The notes: generated by a model not told the origin, from the sequence alone. 64,000 bases of DNA from JAIXWP01 sp044371755 (GCA_044371755.1 JBILSZ010000003.1:8496-72495), one strand, 5' to 3'; shown: positions 1 to 8,448, counted from the stretch's first letter. Program-made: numbers and translations.

Positions 1-27
1 CTTATCTAATTAAGTACCTGATAATTG

Positions 28-537
28 TCAGGCCTTGTCGTAGCGGCATATCTGGAAGCGGAATGGACTTGTGACGCTTGCTTCCTCAGTGTGGATAATG
101 GTTTTGGACCATTTAGATAAATCTATTTTAGGAAAAAAGGCCTCTGCATCTGGGAATTCAGCTTCGACGTGTGTGATGAAAAGATGATTTAAATCAACCT
201 CTTTTAAGGCCAATTCATAAATCTGCGCCCCACCGATGATAAATAGGTGTTCTTCTCCCAATTCTGCGGCAAGTTCTATCGCATTTTGGAGCGTTGGACA
301 CACATAACACTCGGGAGCCTCATAGTCTGAGTTTCGCGATACGACAATGTTGGTACGCTTGGGAAGCGGACGGTACTTTGGTGGGATACTCTCGTAGTTT
401 TTGCGTCCCATTACCACCGTGCGGCCTAGAGTGGTGTCTTTGAAAAAACGCATGTCCACCGGCAGATTCCAGAGTAGATCATTGTTTTTGCCAATTTCTC
501 CATTGGAGCCCATGGCCACGATTAAACTTATTTCCAT
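28..537 (-). CDS. folA: Dihydrofolate reductase
   Basis: Reduces dihydrofolate to tetrahydrofolate with NADPH, regenerating the folate oxidised by thymidylate synthase. The 169-residue length is typical of bacterial chromosomal DHFR. The N-terminal segment has the family pattern: a substrate-side acidic residue at D28 (LPVDMRFFK), the NADPH-binding GRTVVMGRKNYESIP stretch near residues 38-52, and the IIGGAQIYE motif near residue 100. It starts 1 nt after the thyA stop on the same strand, so the two are almost certainly cotranscribed, a classic pairing. Bases 1-27 beyond its stop show nothing I can name. Confidence 0.97.
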   Translation of the reverse strand: MEISLIVAMGSNGEIGKNNDLLWNLPVDMRFFKDTTLGRTVVMGRKNYESIPPKYRPLPKRTNIVVSRNSDYEAPECYVCPTLQNAIELAAELGEEHLFIIGGAQIYELALKEVDLNHLFITHVEAEFPDAEAFFPKIDLSKWSKTIIHTEEASVTSPFRFQICRYDKA

Positions 538-538
538 A

Positions 539-1333
539 TTAAACTGCTACTGCTGCTTTGATGTGTGGGTGTGGGTCGTAATTTTCTAAAGTGAAATCCT
601 CGTATTTGAATGCGAATAGATCCTTTACCTCGGGATTGATTTTTAAAGTAGGTAAAGGGCGAATATCTCGACTCAATTGCAGTTTTGCTTGTTCTACGTG
701 GTTGCTGTAGAGGTGCACATCACCACCTGTCCACACGAAGTCACCAAGTTTAAGGTCGCACACTTGGGCGATCATCATGGTGAGTAGCGCATAGCTTGCG
801 ATGTTGAACGGCACGCCGAGAAAAGTATCGCAACTCCGTTGATACAATTGGCAGCTCAATTTGCCATCGGCCACATAAAACTGGAATAGGCAATGACATG
901 GTGGTAGCGCCATTTGATCAATAAATGATGGGTTCCAGGCAGAGACAATATGACGACGTGAGTCGGGATTGCGCTTGAGTCCATCAATCAGTTTGGTGAT
1001 TTGATCGGTCGATGAGCCATCTGGATTGGGCCATGAGCGCCACTGGTAGCCATATACAGGACCAAGGTCACCGTTTTCATCGGCCCATTCGTCCCAAATA
1101 GAAACACCATTTTCCTTGAGGTAAGCAATATTGGTATCTCCCTTCAAGAACCAAAGTAATTCGTGAATGATACTCTTGGTGTGCAGTTTTTTGGTCGTCA
1201 ATAAAGGAAATCCTTCGTTGAGGTCAAACCGCATTTGATGTCCGAAAACACTATATGTTCCCGTTCCAGTGCGGTCGCTTTTATAAACTCCTTTATCTAA
1301 GAGGTGCTGCAGTAGGTCGTGATATTGTTTCAT
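539..1333 (-). CDS. thyA: Thymidylate synthase
   Basis: Methylates dUMP to dTMP using methylene-tetrahydrofolate. At 264 residues it has the same length as E. coli ThyA, and the catalytic cysteine falls at C146 in the PCHC motif. The dUMP phosphate-binding arginines (RSCDTFLG, and SRRH near residues 125-128) and the GGDVHLYSNH stretch are intact. The nearest upstream promoter-like element is TAGCTTCG at 1342-1349, 8 nt before ATG. It leads a two-gene operon with folA. Both are cytoplasmic. Confidence 0.98.
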   Translation of the reverse strand: MKQYHDLLQHLLDKGVYKSDRTGTGTYSVFGHQMRFDLNEGFPLLTTKKLHTKSIIHELLWFLKGDTNIAYLKENGVSIWDEWADENGDLGPVYGYQWRSWPNPDGSSTDQITKLIDGLKRNPDSRRHIVSAWNPSFIDQMALPPCHCLFQFYVADGKLSCQLYQRSCDTFLGVPFNIASYALLTMMIAQVCDLKLGDFVWTGGDVHLYSNHVEQAKLQLSRDIRPLPTLKINPEVKDLFAFKYEDFTLENYDPHPHIKAAVAV

Positions 1334-1341
1334 GTCGAATG

Positions 1342-1349
1342 CGAAGCTA
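1342..1349 (-). promoter_or_regulatory. -7 box of thyA-folA
   Basis: Reads TAGCTTCG on the minus strand, one base from the Bacteroidota consensus TAnnTTTG, and ends 8 nt before the thyA ATG. No convincing -33 TTG at the expected distance was seen. Confidence 0.45.
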
Positions 1350-1412
1350 CAATTTAGAGGATATTCGAAAAAAATAATTGATTAGAATTTATCCACTTTC
1401 TGCTCATCTTTC

Positions 1413-1424
1413 TATTTTCGTTGT
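1413..1424 (+). promoter_or_regulatory. -7 box abutting the start codon of the YdeI-like gene
   Basis: TATTTTCG at 1413-1420 is followed by four bases (TTGT) and then ATG at 1425. In Bacteroidota the TAnnTTTG box ends roughly 4 nt before the transcription start, so this arrangement predicts a transcript that starts at or within a base or two of the AUG. No -33 element is obvious. Confidence 0.5.
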
Positions 1425-1916
1425 ATGGCGAAAAAGAAGAAAGGTGTATTGGAACTGGATATTGTCATTGAAGATTATAGTAAAGAATACATGGCGCTTT
1501 ATTTTGTGGTGCCGCTATGGCAGGCAGACGAATTAGCTGGAGGGAAAAGCACGCGTGTACTTTGCGCAATCAATGGGTATGAGTTTCCTTGCGCGTTGAG
1601 ACCGATCAAGGATTTGGGTTATATCATTACTCTAAGTAAAGAAAAAGCGAAGTTCTGCAAGGTGAAGGAGGGCGGCAGGGCCGTGGCGTACATCGTAAAG
1701 GATGAGAGCGAATATGGTTTCCCGGTGCCAGAAGAATGGGAGGAATATTTGAAACAAGACGACGAACTAAAAATGATGTTTGAGTCGCTAACGCCGGGCA
1801 AACGTCGCGGTTGGCTATACCACATCGGTAGTGCAAAGAGCATCGATACCCGCATCAAACGCTGCGTTCTGATTGCGGAAAAAGTTAGAGAAGAGTATTA
1901 TACTAAAAAATCATGA
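1425..1916 (+). CDS. YdeI/OmdA-associated protein with DUF1905-like N-terminus
   Basis: 163 residues, cytoplasmic, no signal peptide. Residues ~8-100 form the DUF1905-like beta-barrel (VPLWQADELAGGKSTRVLCAINGYEF). The C-terminal ~50 residues (PEEWEEYLKQDDELKMMFESLTPGKRRGWLYHI, then the SIDTRIKR helix) match the YdeI/OmdA alpha-helical domain. The molecular role of this family is not established, so none is assigned here. It lies between divergently read thyA and convergent purK. Its TGA stop and the purK TGA stop share the palindrome TCATGA at 1911-1916, so the two genes overlap by 6 bp tail to tail. Confidence 0.8.
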   Translation: MAKKKKGVLELDIVIEDYSKEYMALYFVVPLWQADELAGGKSTRVLCAINGYEFPCALRPIKDLGYIITLSKEKAKFCKVKEGGRAVAYIVKDESEYGFPVPEEWEEYLKQDDELKMMFESLTPGKRRGWLYHIGSAKSIDTRIKRCVLIAEKVREEYYTKKS

Positions 1917-3053
1917 CACCACTTTGAGTGTCTTAAGAACGGCGCGTGCCCGATCTTTCGCCACTTTCAAGTTTTCATCGACTACTGTGCAGTGTCCCAT
2001 TTTTCGAAATGGTTTTGTTTCTGTTTTTCCGTACAGATGAATATATACACCTCTGTGTGTCATCACTTCTTCGATCCCTTGATATTTCACAGGACCGGAG
2101 TATCCTTTTTCCCCTAAAAGATTTACCATAACACTCGGCAATGTGATGTCTGTGTTGCCCAAAGGGAGGCCACAAATAGCGCGTAAATGTTGTTCGTATT
2201 GAGAAGTAATATTGCCTTCAATCGTTTGGTGTCCGCTATTATGAGGGCGTGGCGCGACTTCATTGACCAATACTTGATGATCTTTGGTCACAAACATTTC
2301 TACTGCCAGTATTCCCACTATTTGGAGTTTTTCAGCTACTTCGCGGGCAATGGCTTGCGCAGAGGCTTCGATCTCTTTGGATATTTCAGCAGGCGAAAAA
2401 AGGAATTCAACAAGATTTGCTTCGGCATTAAATTCCATTTCAACCACGGGGAAAGATTTTATTTCACCCTTCGTATTACGCGCTACGATCACAGAAATTT
2501 CTTTCACAAAGTCAACCATTTCTTCGAGCACTGAAGGTTCGTTGAATGCTCGTTCTGAGTCACTTTCATTGCGAAGTGGAGTAACTCCTTTTCCGTCATA
2601 TCCGCCTTGACGCATCTTCTGCATCCAGGGACCATTTTTTAATTCGTCAACAGCCTCGGCTTTATTTTCTATGAGTTTGAATGGCGCAGTTGGAATGTTA
2701 TGGTCTCGATAAAAGATTTTTTGTAATCCTTTATCCTTGATAATTTCTAATACATGTGGTTGCGGAAATACATGTACTCCTTCGCTTTCTAATTTTTTCA
2801 ACGCATCCACATTCACGTGCTCTATCTCAATGGTGAGTACGTCTTTACCTTTTCCGAAATTGTAAACCGTGTCGTGATCTGCAAAGTTTCCTACAGTAAA
2901 TTTATGTGCAATGGAAGCACATGGGGCATCAACAGCAGGGTCGAGCACATGCACACGCACATCATAATTTACCGCTTCTTGGATGAACATCCTTCCAAGT
3001 TGACCGCCGCCAAGGATTCCAAGAGTAAAGTCTTTTGCATAAATATTTTTCAT
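1911..3053 (-). CDS. purK: N5-carboxyaminoimidazole ribonucleotide synthase
   Basis: ATP-grasp enzyme of purine synthesis. It carboxylates aminoimidazole ribotide with bicarbonate and ATP to give N5-CAIR. Residues ~8-20 carry the glycine-rich ILGGGQLGRMF start of the family. MRQGGYDGKG is the ATP-grasp lysine/glycine loop and NEVAPRPHNSGH the metal/substrate motif. An in-frame upstream extension to 3146 exists, but homology begins at MKNIYAKDFTLG, giving 380 residues, and a -7 box lies exactly 4 nt before this ATG. No purE is next to it. It overlaps the convergent YdeI-like gene by 6 bp. Confidence 0.96.
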   Translation of the reverse strand: MKNIYAKDFTLGILGGGQLGRMFIQEAVNYDVRVHVLDPAVDAPCASIAHKFTVGNFADHDTVYNFGKGKDVLTIEIEHVNVDALKKLESEGVHVFPQPHVLEIIKDKGLQKIFYRDHNIPTAPFKLIENKAEAVDELKNGPWMQKMRQGGYDGKGVTPLRNESDSERAFNEPSVLEEMVDFVKEISVIVARNTKGEIKSFPVVEMEFNAEANLVEFLFSPAEISKEIEASAQAIAREVAEKLQIVGILAVEMFVTKDHQVLVNEVAPRPHNSGHQTIEGNITSQYEQHLRAICGLPLGNTDITLPSVMVNLLGEKGYSGPVKYQGIEEVMTHRGVYIHLYGKTETKPFRKMGHCTVVDENLKVAKDRARAVLKTLKVVS

Positions 3054-3057
3054 GGTG

Positions 3058-3086
3058 CAAATGTAGTTTATGATTGTATTTGTCAA
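3058..3086 (-). promoter_or_regulatory. purK promoter (TTG-N18-TACATTTG)
   Basis: On the minus strand the -33 TTG (complement of 3084-3086) is followed after 18 nt by TACATTTG (complement of 3058-3065), a perfect match to TAnnTTTG. CACC then leads straight to the purK ATG. The 4-nt gap predicts a leaderless or nearly leaderless mRNA. Confidence 0.65.
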
Positions 3087-3102
3087 TCTTGTTGCATCTT
3101 TG
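3074..3102 (+). promoter_or_regulatory. Promoter of the T9SS propeller gene
   Basis: TTG at 3074-3076, an 18-nt spacer and CATCTTTG at 3095-3102 form a near-consensus Bacteroidota promoter 15 nt before the ATG at 3118. It overlaps the divergent purK promoter, so both genes are read from one ~65-bp region. Confidence 0.5.
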
Positions 3103-3117
3103 AAAAAAATCCTCACT

Positions 3118-4200
3118 ATGAAATTTATTTTTACTCTCGTACTCATAACGGCTGCTGCCGCAGGAACAACTCAAAATCTTACAGGGGTTGAGTCGGTTGA
3201 ATTTGACCCGATTACCGAACGTTTCCTCGTTACGAATGGAAGCTCTATTGTCTTTATTGATGACAACGAAGACGCTGACGGTACACTCGCCACCGGCGCA
3301 GGTGCTGACTATGGCATGGAAGTGATGAATGGTGTTTTATGGGCGATTGACAACAATCAAATCAAAGGTTACAACGTGAGTGATGGCAGCCTACTGTCAT
3401 CAGCGAGTGTCTCTGGAGCAAGCTTTTTGAACGGCATGGCAAGTGATGGCGTTTCGCGTTTGTGGGTAACGGATTTTTCTCTAAAGAAAATTCATCAAAT
3501 TGACGTGAGTGACTTGAGCAATCCTGTGGTGACACAGATCGTAGCTAATACAGTAAGCACTCCAAACGGTATCGTGTATGATGGGGAAAACAATCGTCTG
3601 ATTTTTGTAAATTGGGGGAGCAATGCCGCCATCAAAGCGGTGGATCTAAGCGACAATTCAGTTAGCACACTTACCACTACAACTTTGGGTAATTGCGATG
3701 GCATTGACAATGATAGCTATGGCAACTACTATGTGAGTTCATGGACTCCCGTGGCTCGGATTACAAGATTCAATAATGATTTTTCTACCAACGAAACGAT
3801 TACAGTAACAGGATTGTCGAGTCCTGCCGATATCTGTTACGCACAGAGCATAGATACGTTGGCGATACCAAACAGCGGTAATAACACCGTGCGACTTGTT
3901 GGTTTTGCCAATTCAGTTGGTGTTGAGGAGAACACTGATTCGGTGGATAATTTTTCCATTTATCCAAATCCAGTCAATATGAATAGTGTGATGGAGTTTG
4001 AATTGAAGGAATCGCAACGAGTGAAAATCGAATTTTTGGATATGACCGGGAAAGTTGCATTCCAAGTGACTGATGAAATTTTTCCAATTGGAAAGAATAA
4101 ACTGTTGTTTGGTGCATTGGATTTGAGCAGTGGTAGTTATATTTGTAGGGTACAATCGATGGAGTTGAATATTCAGCTACCTGTTGTTGTGAATCGCTGA
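3118..4200 (+). CDS. Secreted SMP-30/NHL-like beta-propeller with T9SS sorting domain
   Basis: 360 residues. The start at 3118 gives a signal peptide (MKFIFTLVLITAAAAG); a longer reading from 3070 would bury it. Residues ~20-280 show repeating propeller blades of SMP-30/gluconolactonase or NHL type, e.g. TPNGIVYDGENNRLIFVNWG and SPADICYAQSIDTLAIPNSG. The final ~75 residues (SIYPNPVNMNSVMEFELKE ... GSYICRVQS) are a type A T9SS C-terminal sorting domain, so the protein is expected to be exported across the outer membrane and anchored or released. The ligand or substrate is unknown. The residues that would define a lactonase were not identified, so a binding role is equally possible. Confidence 0.75.
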   Translation: MKFIFTLVLITAAAAGTTQNLTGVESVEFDPITERFLVTNGSSIVFIDDNEDADGTLATGAGADYGMEVMNGVLWAIDNNQIKGYNVSDGSLLSSASVSGASFLNGMASDGVSRLWVTDFSLKKIHQIDVSDLSNPVVTQIVANTVSTPNGIVYDGENNRLIFVNWGSNAAIKAVDLSDNSVSTLTTTTLGNCDGIDNDSYGNYYVSSWTPVARITRFNNDFSTNETITVTGLSSPADICYAQSIDTLAIPNSGNNTVRLVGFANSVGVEENTDSVDNFSIYPNPVNMNSVMEFELKESQRVKIEFLDMTGKVAFQVTDEIFPIGKNKLLFGALDLSSGSYICRVQSMELNIQLPVVVNR

Positions 4201-4240
4201 GTCTGCAAGCAAGGCGAGGAATATTTTGAAATCAAATTGA

Positions 4241-4275
4241 AACCGTCAATTCTGAAGAATTGGCGGTTTTTTTTT
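4241..4275 (+). terminator. Intrinsic terminator after the propeller gene
   Basis: ACCGTCAATT at 4242-4251 pairs with AATTGGCGGT at 4258-4267 (one G-T pair), loop CTGAAG, followed by eight T residues at 4268-4275. It starts 41 nt after the stop at 4200. Confidence 0.85.
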
Positions 4276-4304
4276 GAATGGTTTTTATGAGAATTGGTTT
4301 CCGT

Positions 4305-4316
4305 TATCTTCGCTTT
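4305..4316 (+). promoter_or_regulatory. -7 box abutting the 4317 start codon
   Basis: TATCTTCG at 4305-4312, then CTTT, then ATG at 4317. The 4-nt spacing equals that of four other genes here and predicts a leaderless transcript. Confidence 0.5.
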
Positions 4317-4859
4317 ATGAAAGCAGTTTTATCGTTTCTAATATTCTTTTTAGCATCTCTCCTATCGGTTGCTCAGCGTGAGGATGACGATTACGTAGCC
4401 CCTGCAAAGCCAGATAAAAAGCCTTGGGTTTGGAATGAGAATTTGTTTTATGGCGGCGGTCTAGGACTTGCTTTTGGTAATGTGACTGCGATCAATGTGA
4501 ATCCTCAGGTGGGCGTGAAAGTATTGCCGTGGCTAGGTACGGGGGTAGGATTTGACTACAATTTTGTTGGAAGTAGTGGTAGAAATGTTCAAACAGTGGG
4601 ACCAACGGGATTCGTGAGACTGAGGCCGCTCGATTTTTTAATTGCTCAAGCAGAAATAACCCAAGTTTTTGTTCGTGAAAGATTCAACGCACAAGAATTT
4701 AATTACAATTTTCCAATGGCACTCGTTGGAATTGGTTATCAAGAAGGGAATCGTGAGCGCGGTGGCTTTTTTATTATGATCATGACCGACCTTATTGATG
4801 ATCCGATGTCACCTTTTCCTGGGCTTACTTTTCGTACAGGTTTTTCTATTGGATTTTAA
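4317..4859 (+). CDS. Outer-membrane beta-barrel-like protein
   Basis: 180 residues counted from MKAVLSFLIFFLASLLSVAQ, a clear signal peptide; the reading frame extends back to 4278, but that would put 13 residues in front of it. The mature part alternates hydrophobic and glycine/aromatic residues (GGGLGLAFGNVTAINVNPQVG, TGVGFDYNFVG) and ends in FRTGFSIGF with a C-terminal phenylalanine, as in small 8-stranded outer-membrane barrels. I do not recognise a specific family. It overlaps the convergent mtgA stop by 4 bp and has its own -7 box directly before ATG. Confidence 0.6.
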   Translation: MKAVLSFLIFFLASLLSVAQREDDDYVAPAKPDKKPWVWNENLFYGGGLGLAFGNVTAINVNPQVGVKVLPWLGTGVGFDYNFVGSSGRNVQTVGPTGFVRLRPLDFLIAQAEITQVFVRERFNAQEFNYNFPMALVGIGYQEGNRERGGFFIMIMTDLIDDPMSPFPGLTFRTGFSIGF

Positions 4860-5638
4860 TCCTCGGGGTTAAGGTCTTCTCTTTCTTTTTCGAGTTGATC
4901 TTCTGGCACCCCGTCTTTATATCGCTCGAAGTAACTATCGCCGATAAGTCTCATAAGACGAACGATAGCGCCCTGTCTTTTTCTCATGTAGTTGGAAGGC
5001 TTTCCAGGATTGAATTTTTTTGGATTCGGAAGGCTGGCAGCAATGAGCGCAGCTTGATCTTTTGTCAACTTCGCTGGTGTCGTTTTAAAATAGTCTTTCG
5101 CAGCTGCTCCAACACCAAATTTATAGGGCCCCATTTCAATCACATTCAAATAGACTTCCATGATTCTTTCTTTACTCCAGAAAAACTCTATAAGATAAGT
5201 GAAGTAAACCTCAAAGCCTTTTCGAATCCAGTTTCGCCCTGGCCAAAGAAAAACATTCTTGGCCACTTGTTGAGATATGGTGCTGGCTCCACGCTTTTTC
5301 TTGTGCGTAGCATTATACTTCTTGGCTTTTTCAATCGCACCCCAATCAAGCCCATTGTGCTTCATGAAATTGTTGTCCTCACTCGCCACGACGGCCAATT
5401 TCATGTTGAGTGAAATATCTTCTGCATCCACCCATTCGTGTCTGAATTCTGTTCCATCCGGACGCGACCAACGTTCTCGCAATTGCAAATAGGTGGTGGG
5501 TGGATCTACCCAGCGATAAAGAATGACCCAAGAAATTGTAATTATGAAAAACCACATGACAGATTTCCAGCAGAATCGCCAGATTCGTCTGCCCCAACTT
5601 CTTTTTTTACCTTGAATTTTTTCCTTGCCAGCTGGCAT
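4856..5638 (-). CDS. mtgA: Monofunctional peptidoglycan transglycosylase
   Basis: Inner-membrane GT51 enzyme that polymerises lipid II into glycan chains. 260 residues with one N-terminal membrane segment (~residues 22-42). The catalytic glutamate lies in ASEDNNFMKHNGLDW. The donor-site motifs RGASTISQQVAKNVFLWPGR and KERIMEVYLNVIEMGP are intact. There is no transpeptidase domain, so it is the monofunctional form. It starts 1 nt after the stop of the upstream C1 peptidase gene, indicating cotranscription. The C-terminus (DQLEKEREDLNPED) is acidic. Confidence 0.95.
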   Translation of the reverse strand: MPAGKEKIQGKKRSWGRRIWRFCWKSVMWFFIITISWVILYRWVDPPTTYLQLRERWSRPDGTEFRHEWVDAEDISLNMKLAVVASEDNNFMKHNGLDWGAIEKAKKYNATHKKKRGASTISQQVAKNVFLWPGRNWIRKGFEVYFTYLIEFFWSKERIMEVYLNVIEMGPYKFGVGAAAKDYFKTTPAKLTKDQAALIAASLPNPKKFNPGKPSNYMRKRQGAIVRLMRLIGDSYFERYKDGVPEDQLEKEREDLNPED

Positions 5639-5639
5639 A

Positions 5640-6755
5640 TTAAATCTTCAATTTAGTTCTGATAGCAGCTGGGATGGCATCTTTGTGAACCACCATACTT
5701 ACAGTTTTATAACGGAAGTAGCTTGAAGACACGTATTGATAGCCACCGTAATTGTTTCCAGTACCCCAAGAATTCTTGGTGATGTAGTATACAGTGCCAT
5801 TTTGGTCTTTGGCCTTTCCGGTAATATGCATCAAGTGATCGTCGGTGGTTTCGAAATTGTCAAAGGCCTTTTGACGAATGTCCTGATTGATTTTTTGCTC
5901 TGAGATGTACTTCTTGAATAACTCTTCTTTAGCGACTTTCCCCTCAGGTACGATGGCCATACCATTTTGAAAAGAGAAACCTTCTTCGCTAACGTCGGCG
6001 TCCCATGCAATGGTGTATCCATTTTCTAGAGCATTATCAGCTATTTGTTGCAGTTCATCGAGCGTAACATTATAGAAGGCACCTTTCATCCAATTGTCGG
6101 GCACTTCAAGCACGAATGTCGAATAGTAGGGGTGATGTGAAAATGAAGACAGATTTACATAGTCATCGGCATTGATTCCCATGGCATCTCTAAATTCGAG
6201 CGGGCTGTATTGTTTATTATTCCACTCAAATCTTTCGGGTGCTTTTCCCAAATAAGCATCTAGAATTCCATTAATAGCGATCATCCAATCATCTGATGAA
6301 GTGTTCAGTTTTCCGTCGAGTACAGTTTTGACTGTACCACCTAGAATTGCATCGAGTGAGCTATGGTCGTGAAGTTTTTTTTCTGCGGGTAATCCAGTGT
6401 AAGCTGACTCGGGAACCATTCCGTATTTCTTGATGACAGCAATCACATCCTGACTGAGACCACCAGGGCCAAATTGTTGTTTGCCTTGGAAGCGCACATA
6501 GCTTTCAGCTTTGGCAGGATAGGTATAGCGTACATTGAACATTTCACTGAGATCAACGGCCGTTTTATTCTTACGAATGATTTCGGCTTCAATAAATGAA
6601 ATCGTTGCGAAGCTCCAACACGTCCCAGTAGCGCACTGATCTTCTACATCCATGCCTTTGACGACATTAGTGGTAGTGAATTGATAGGGCGTTTGCGCAA
6701 AGATGCAAAGTGGCATGAAAAGTATCAATGCAGCTTTGAGAAGAAAATGTTTCAT
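5640..6755 (-). CDS. Secreted C1-family cysteine peptidase
   Basis: 371 residues with a signal peptide ending near CIFAQ. The papain-fold active-site motif DQCATGTCWSFATISF is at ~39-54, the cysteine being in GTCW. The catalytic histidine is in DDHLMHITG and the asparagine in ITKNSWGTG, the order and spacing of the bleomycin-hydrolase/PepC (C1B) branch. An export signal on a PepC-like enzyme is common in Bacteroidota and unlike the cytosolic Firmicutes form. It probably degrades peptides in the periplasm or outside the cell. It is followed after 1 nt by mtgA. Confidence 0.85.
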   Translation of the reverse strand: MKHFLLKAALILFMPLCIFAQTPYQFTTTNVVKGMDVEDQCATGTCWSFATISFIEAEIIRKNKTAVDLSEMFNVRYTYPAKAESYVRFQGKQQFGPGGLSQDVIAVIKKYGMVPESAYTGLPAEKKLHDHSSLDAILGGTVKTVLDGKLNTSSDDWMIAINGILDAYLGKAPERFEWNNKQYSPLEFRDAMGINADDYVNLSSFSHHPYYSTFVLEVPDNWMKGAFYNVTLDELQQIADNALENGYTIAWDADVSEEGFSFQNGMAIVPEGKVAKEELFKKYISEQKINQDIRQKAFDNFETTDDHLMHITGKAKDQNGTVYYITKNSWGTGNNYGGYQYVSSSYFRYKTVSMVVHKDAIPAAIRTKLKI

Positions 6756-6888
6756 TCTGAAAAAATTATAGTTGCAATGATATGTAAAATAATCGTTCGC
6801 GGATTAAACATTTGAGTGTGGAAAGAGGCTATCAATGAGGACTTGTTTTTAGTGAATTATGCGCACCTTTGGAGCATATCCCACTCCA

Positions 6889-7854
6889 ATGAAGAAGATA
6901 GCTGTTGTTTGCGGTGGATACAGCGGAGAAGCCGCAGTATCTATGAAAAGTGCCGCCATGGTAATGAATAATATTGATCGCAATGTGTATCAGCCTACGC
7001 AGGTGGTGCTCACACGTGATCGCTGGTATGCACTTGTTGATGGAACGGAAGTGAACATCGATAAAAATGATTTTTCTGTTCCATTAGCAAAAGAGAGGTT
7101 GCGTTTTGATGGTGCTTTCATCATCGTACACGGCACTCCGGGAGAAGACGGCTTGTTGCAAGGCTATTTTGCCATGTTGGGCATCCCTCACACCACAGGC
7201 AGTGTGCACAATATGTCTTTGACTTTTAATAAAAAGTCAACCACTCGTCTCTTGGGAAGTTTGGGCTATACCGTTGCTAAATCAATGGTCCTAAAGCGTC
7301 ACGAACCTTATAGTGTCTCATTTATCACCCAAAATCTCGGACTCCCTTGTTTTGTAAAACCCAATTGCGGGGGTAGTAGCATTGGAACATCGCGCGTCAA
7401 TAGAGCAGAAGAGCTGCACCTAGCGTTAGATAAGGCCTTTCAAGAAGATACGGAAGTCATCATCGAAGAGTTCGTAGCAGGCACCGAGGTGACATGTGGT
7501 GTAATTCACTACAAGGGTAAGATAATGGCGCTTCCGATTACAGAAATAGTGAGCAAAAAGGAATTCTTTGATTTTGAGGCGAAATATCAAGGTGCTTCTG
7601 AGGAGATTACACCGGCCAGATTAAGTGAAGCGATAACAAACAAAGTACAGAGGGCGTGTGAGGATATTTATAAAAAACTTGATTGTAAGGGAATGATTCG
7701 CATCGACTTTTTAATTAGGGGTGAAGAAACATTTGTTGTAGAAGTAAACACTGTTCCGGGGTTTACAGAGGCGAGTATCATTCCGCAACAAGCGGCTGTA
7801 TTAGGTATTTCGAAAACAGAGTTGATTACCACAGTGATTGAAAGCTGCTTTTAG
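6889..7854 (+). CDS. ddl: D-alanine--D-alanine ligase
   Basis: ATP-grasp enzyme forming the D-Ala-D-Ala dipeptide for peptidoglycan. 321 residues from MKKIAVVCGGYSGEAAVS, where family homology starts; the frame is open back to 6859. Visible motifs are HGTPGEDGLLQG, CFVKPNCGGSSIG (ATP-binding lysine and glycine loop), VEVNTVPGFTEASIIPQQA (metal-binding and omega-loop) and EEFVAGTEVTCG. It converges with ruvC, with only 1 bp between the stops. CACCTTTG at ~6865 resembles a -7 box. Confidence 0.96.
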   Translation: MKKIAVVCGGYSGEAAVSMKSAAMVMNNIDRNVYQPTQVVLTRDRWYALVDGTEVNIDKNDFSVPLAKERLRFDGAFIIVHGTPGEDGLLQGYFAMLGIPHTTGSVHNMSLTFNKKSTTRLLGSLGYTVAKSMVLKRHEPYSVSFITQNLGLPCFVKPNCGGSSIGTSRVNRAEELHLALDKAFQEDTEVIIEEFVAGTEVTCGVIHYKGKIMALPITEIVSKKEFFDFEAKYQGASEEITPARLSEAITNKVQRACEDIYKKLDCKGMIRIDFLIRGEETFVVEVNTVPGFTEASIIPQQAAVLGISKTELITTVIESCF

Positions 7855-7855
7855 G

Positions 7856-8419
7856 CTAGCGAATTCTATCAGGATTATTTTTTAAAAAAGAAGACCAGTC
7901 TTTTGCTTTGCCAACGCCAGCTAGGGGAGAGTTTGTCTGGTAAAAATGACAAACGGCTGCTGCTAATCCATCTGTTGCGTCGAGTTTCTCGGGCATATCC
8001 TGCGCAGGGATTTTCAAAATTTGCTGTAGCATGGCAGCTACTTGTTCTTTAGAAGCCGCTCCATTGCCCGTAATACTTTGTTTTATTTTTCGAGGAGCGT
8101 ATTCCATTACTGGTAGCTGTCTGCTCAAAGCCGCCGCGATTGCCACACCTTGCGCTCTTCCCAATTTCAACATTGACTGCACATTTTTCCCGAAGAATGG
8201 AGCCTCTATCGCAAGTTCATCGGGGTGAAATCCATCGATTAATTCGATGCAGCGTTCAAATATTTTTTGAAGTTTTAAATGATGGTCCTCAATTTTTTCA
8301 AGGCGAATCACACCAATAGCCAGTAGTTTCATCTGCTTGCCCTTCACTTCGATAATGCCATACCCGAGAATGGTTGTTCCAGGATCAATGCCGAGAATGA
8401 TTCGTTCGTTTGCGCTCAC
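7856..8419 (-). CDS. ruvC: Holliday junction resolvase RuvC
   Basis: Endonuclease that cuts Holliday junctions with RuvAB. 187 residues. The acidic catalytic residues lie in ILGIDPGTTILGYG (D12), EAPFFGKNVQSMLKLGRAQGV and LDATDGLAAAVCHFY. Translation begins at GTG (complement of 8417-8419); no ATG in frame fits the conserved N-terminus. The C-terminal ~25 residues after the last catalytic helix are a short extension. No ruvA or ruvB lies nearby. The start region abuts the divergent glycosyltransferase gene. Confidence 0.95.
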   Translation of the reverse strand: MSANERIILGIDPGTTILGYGIIEVKGKQMKLLAIGVIRLEKIEDHHLKLQKIFERCIELIDGFHPDELAIEAPFFGKNVQSMLKLGRAQGVAIAAALSRQLPVMEYAPRKIKQSITGNGAASKEQVAAMLQQILKIPAQDMPEKLDATDGLAAAVCHFYQTNSPLAGVGKAKDWSSFLKNNPDRIR

Positions 8420-8448
8420 TTCAAAGAGTTTTCTTTTCTTTGGTGCTA

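Noticed and set aside
2187..2534. 115-codon plus-strand frame opposite purK, and other long antisense frames such as 29566-29832 and 22616-22870
   Set aside because: Antisense to well-supported genes, no domain or signal features, typical shadows.
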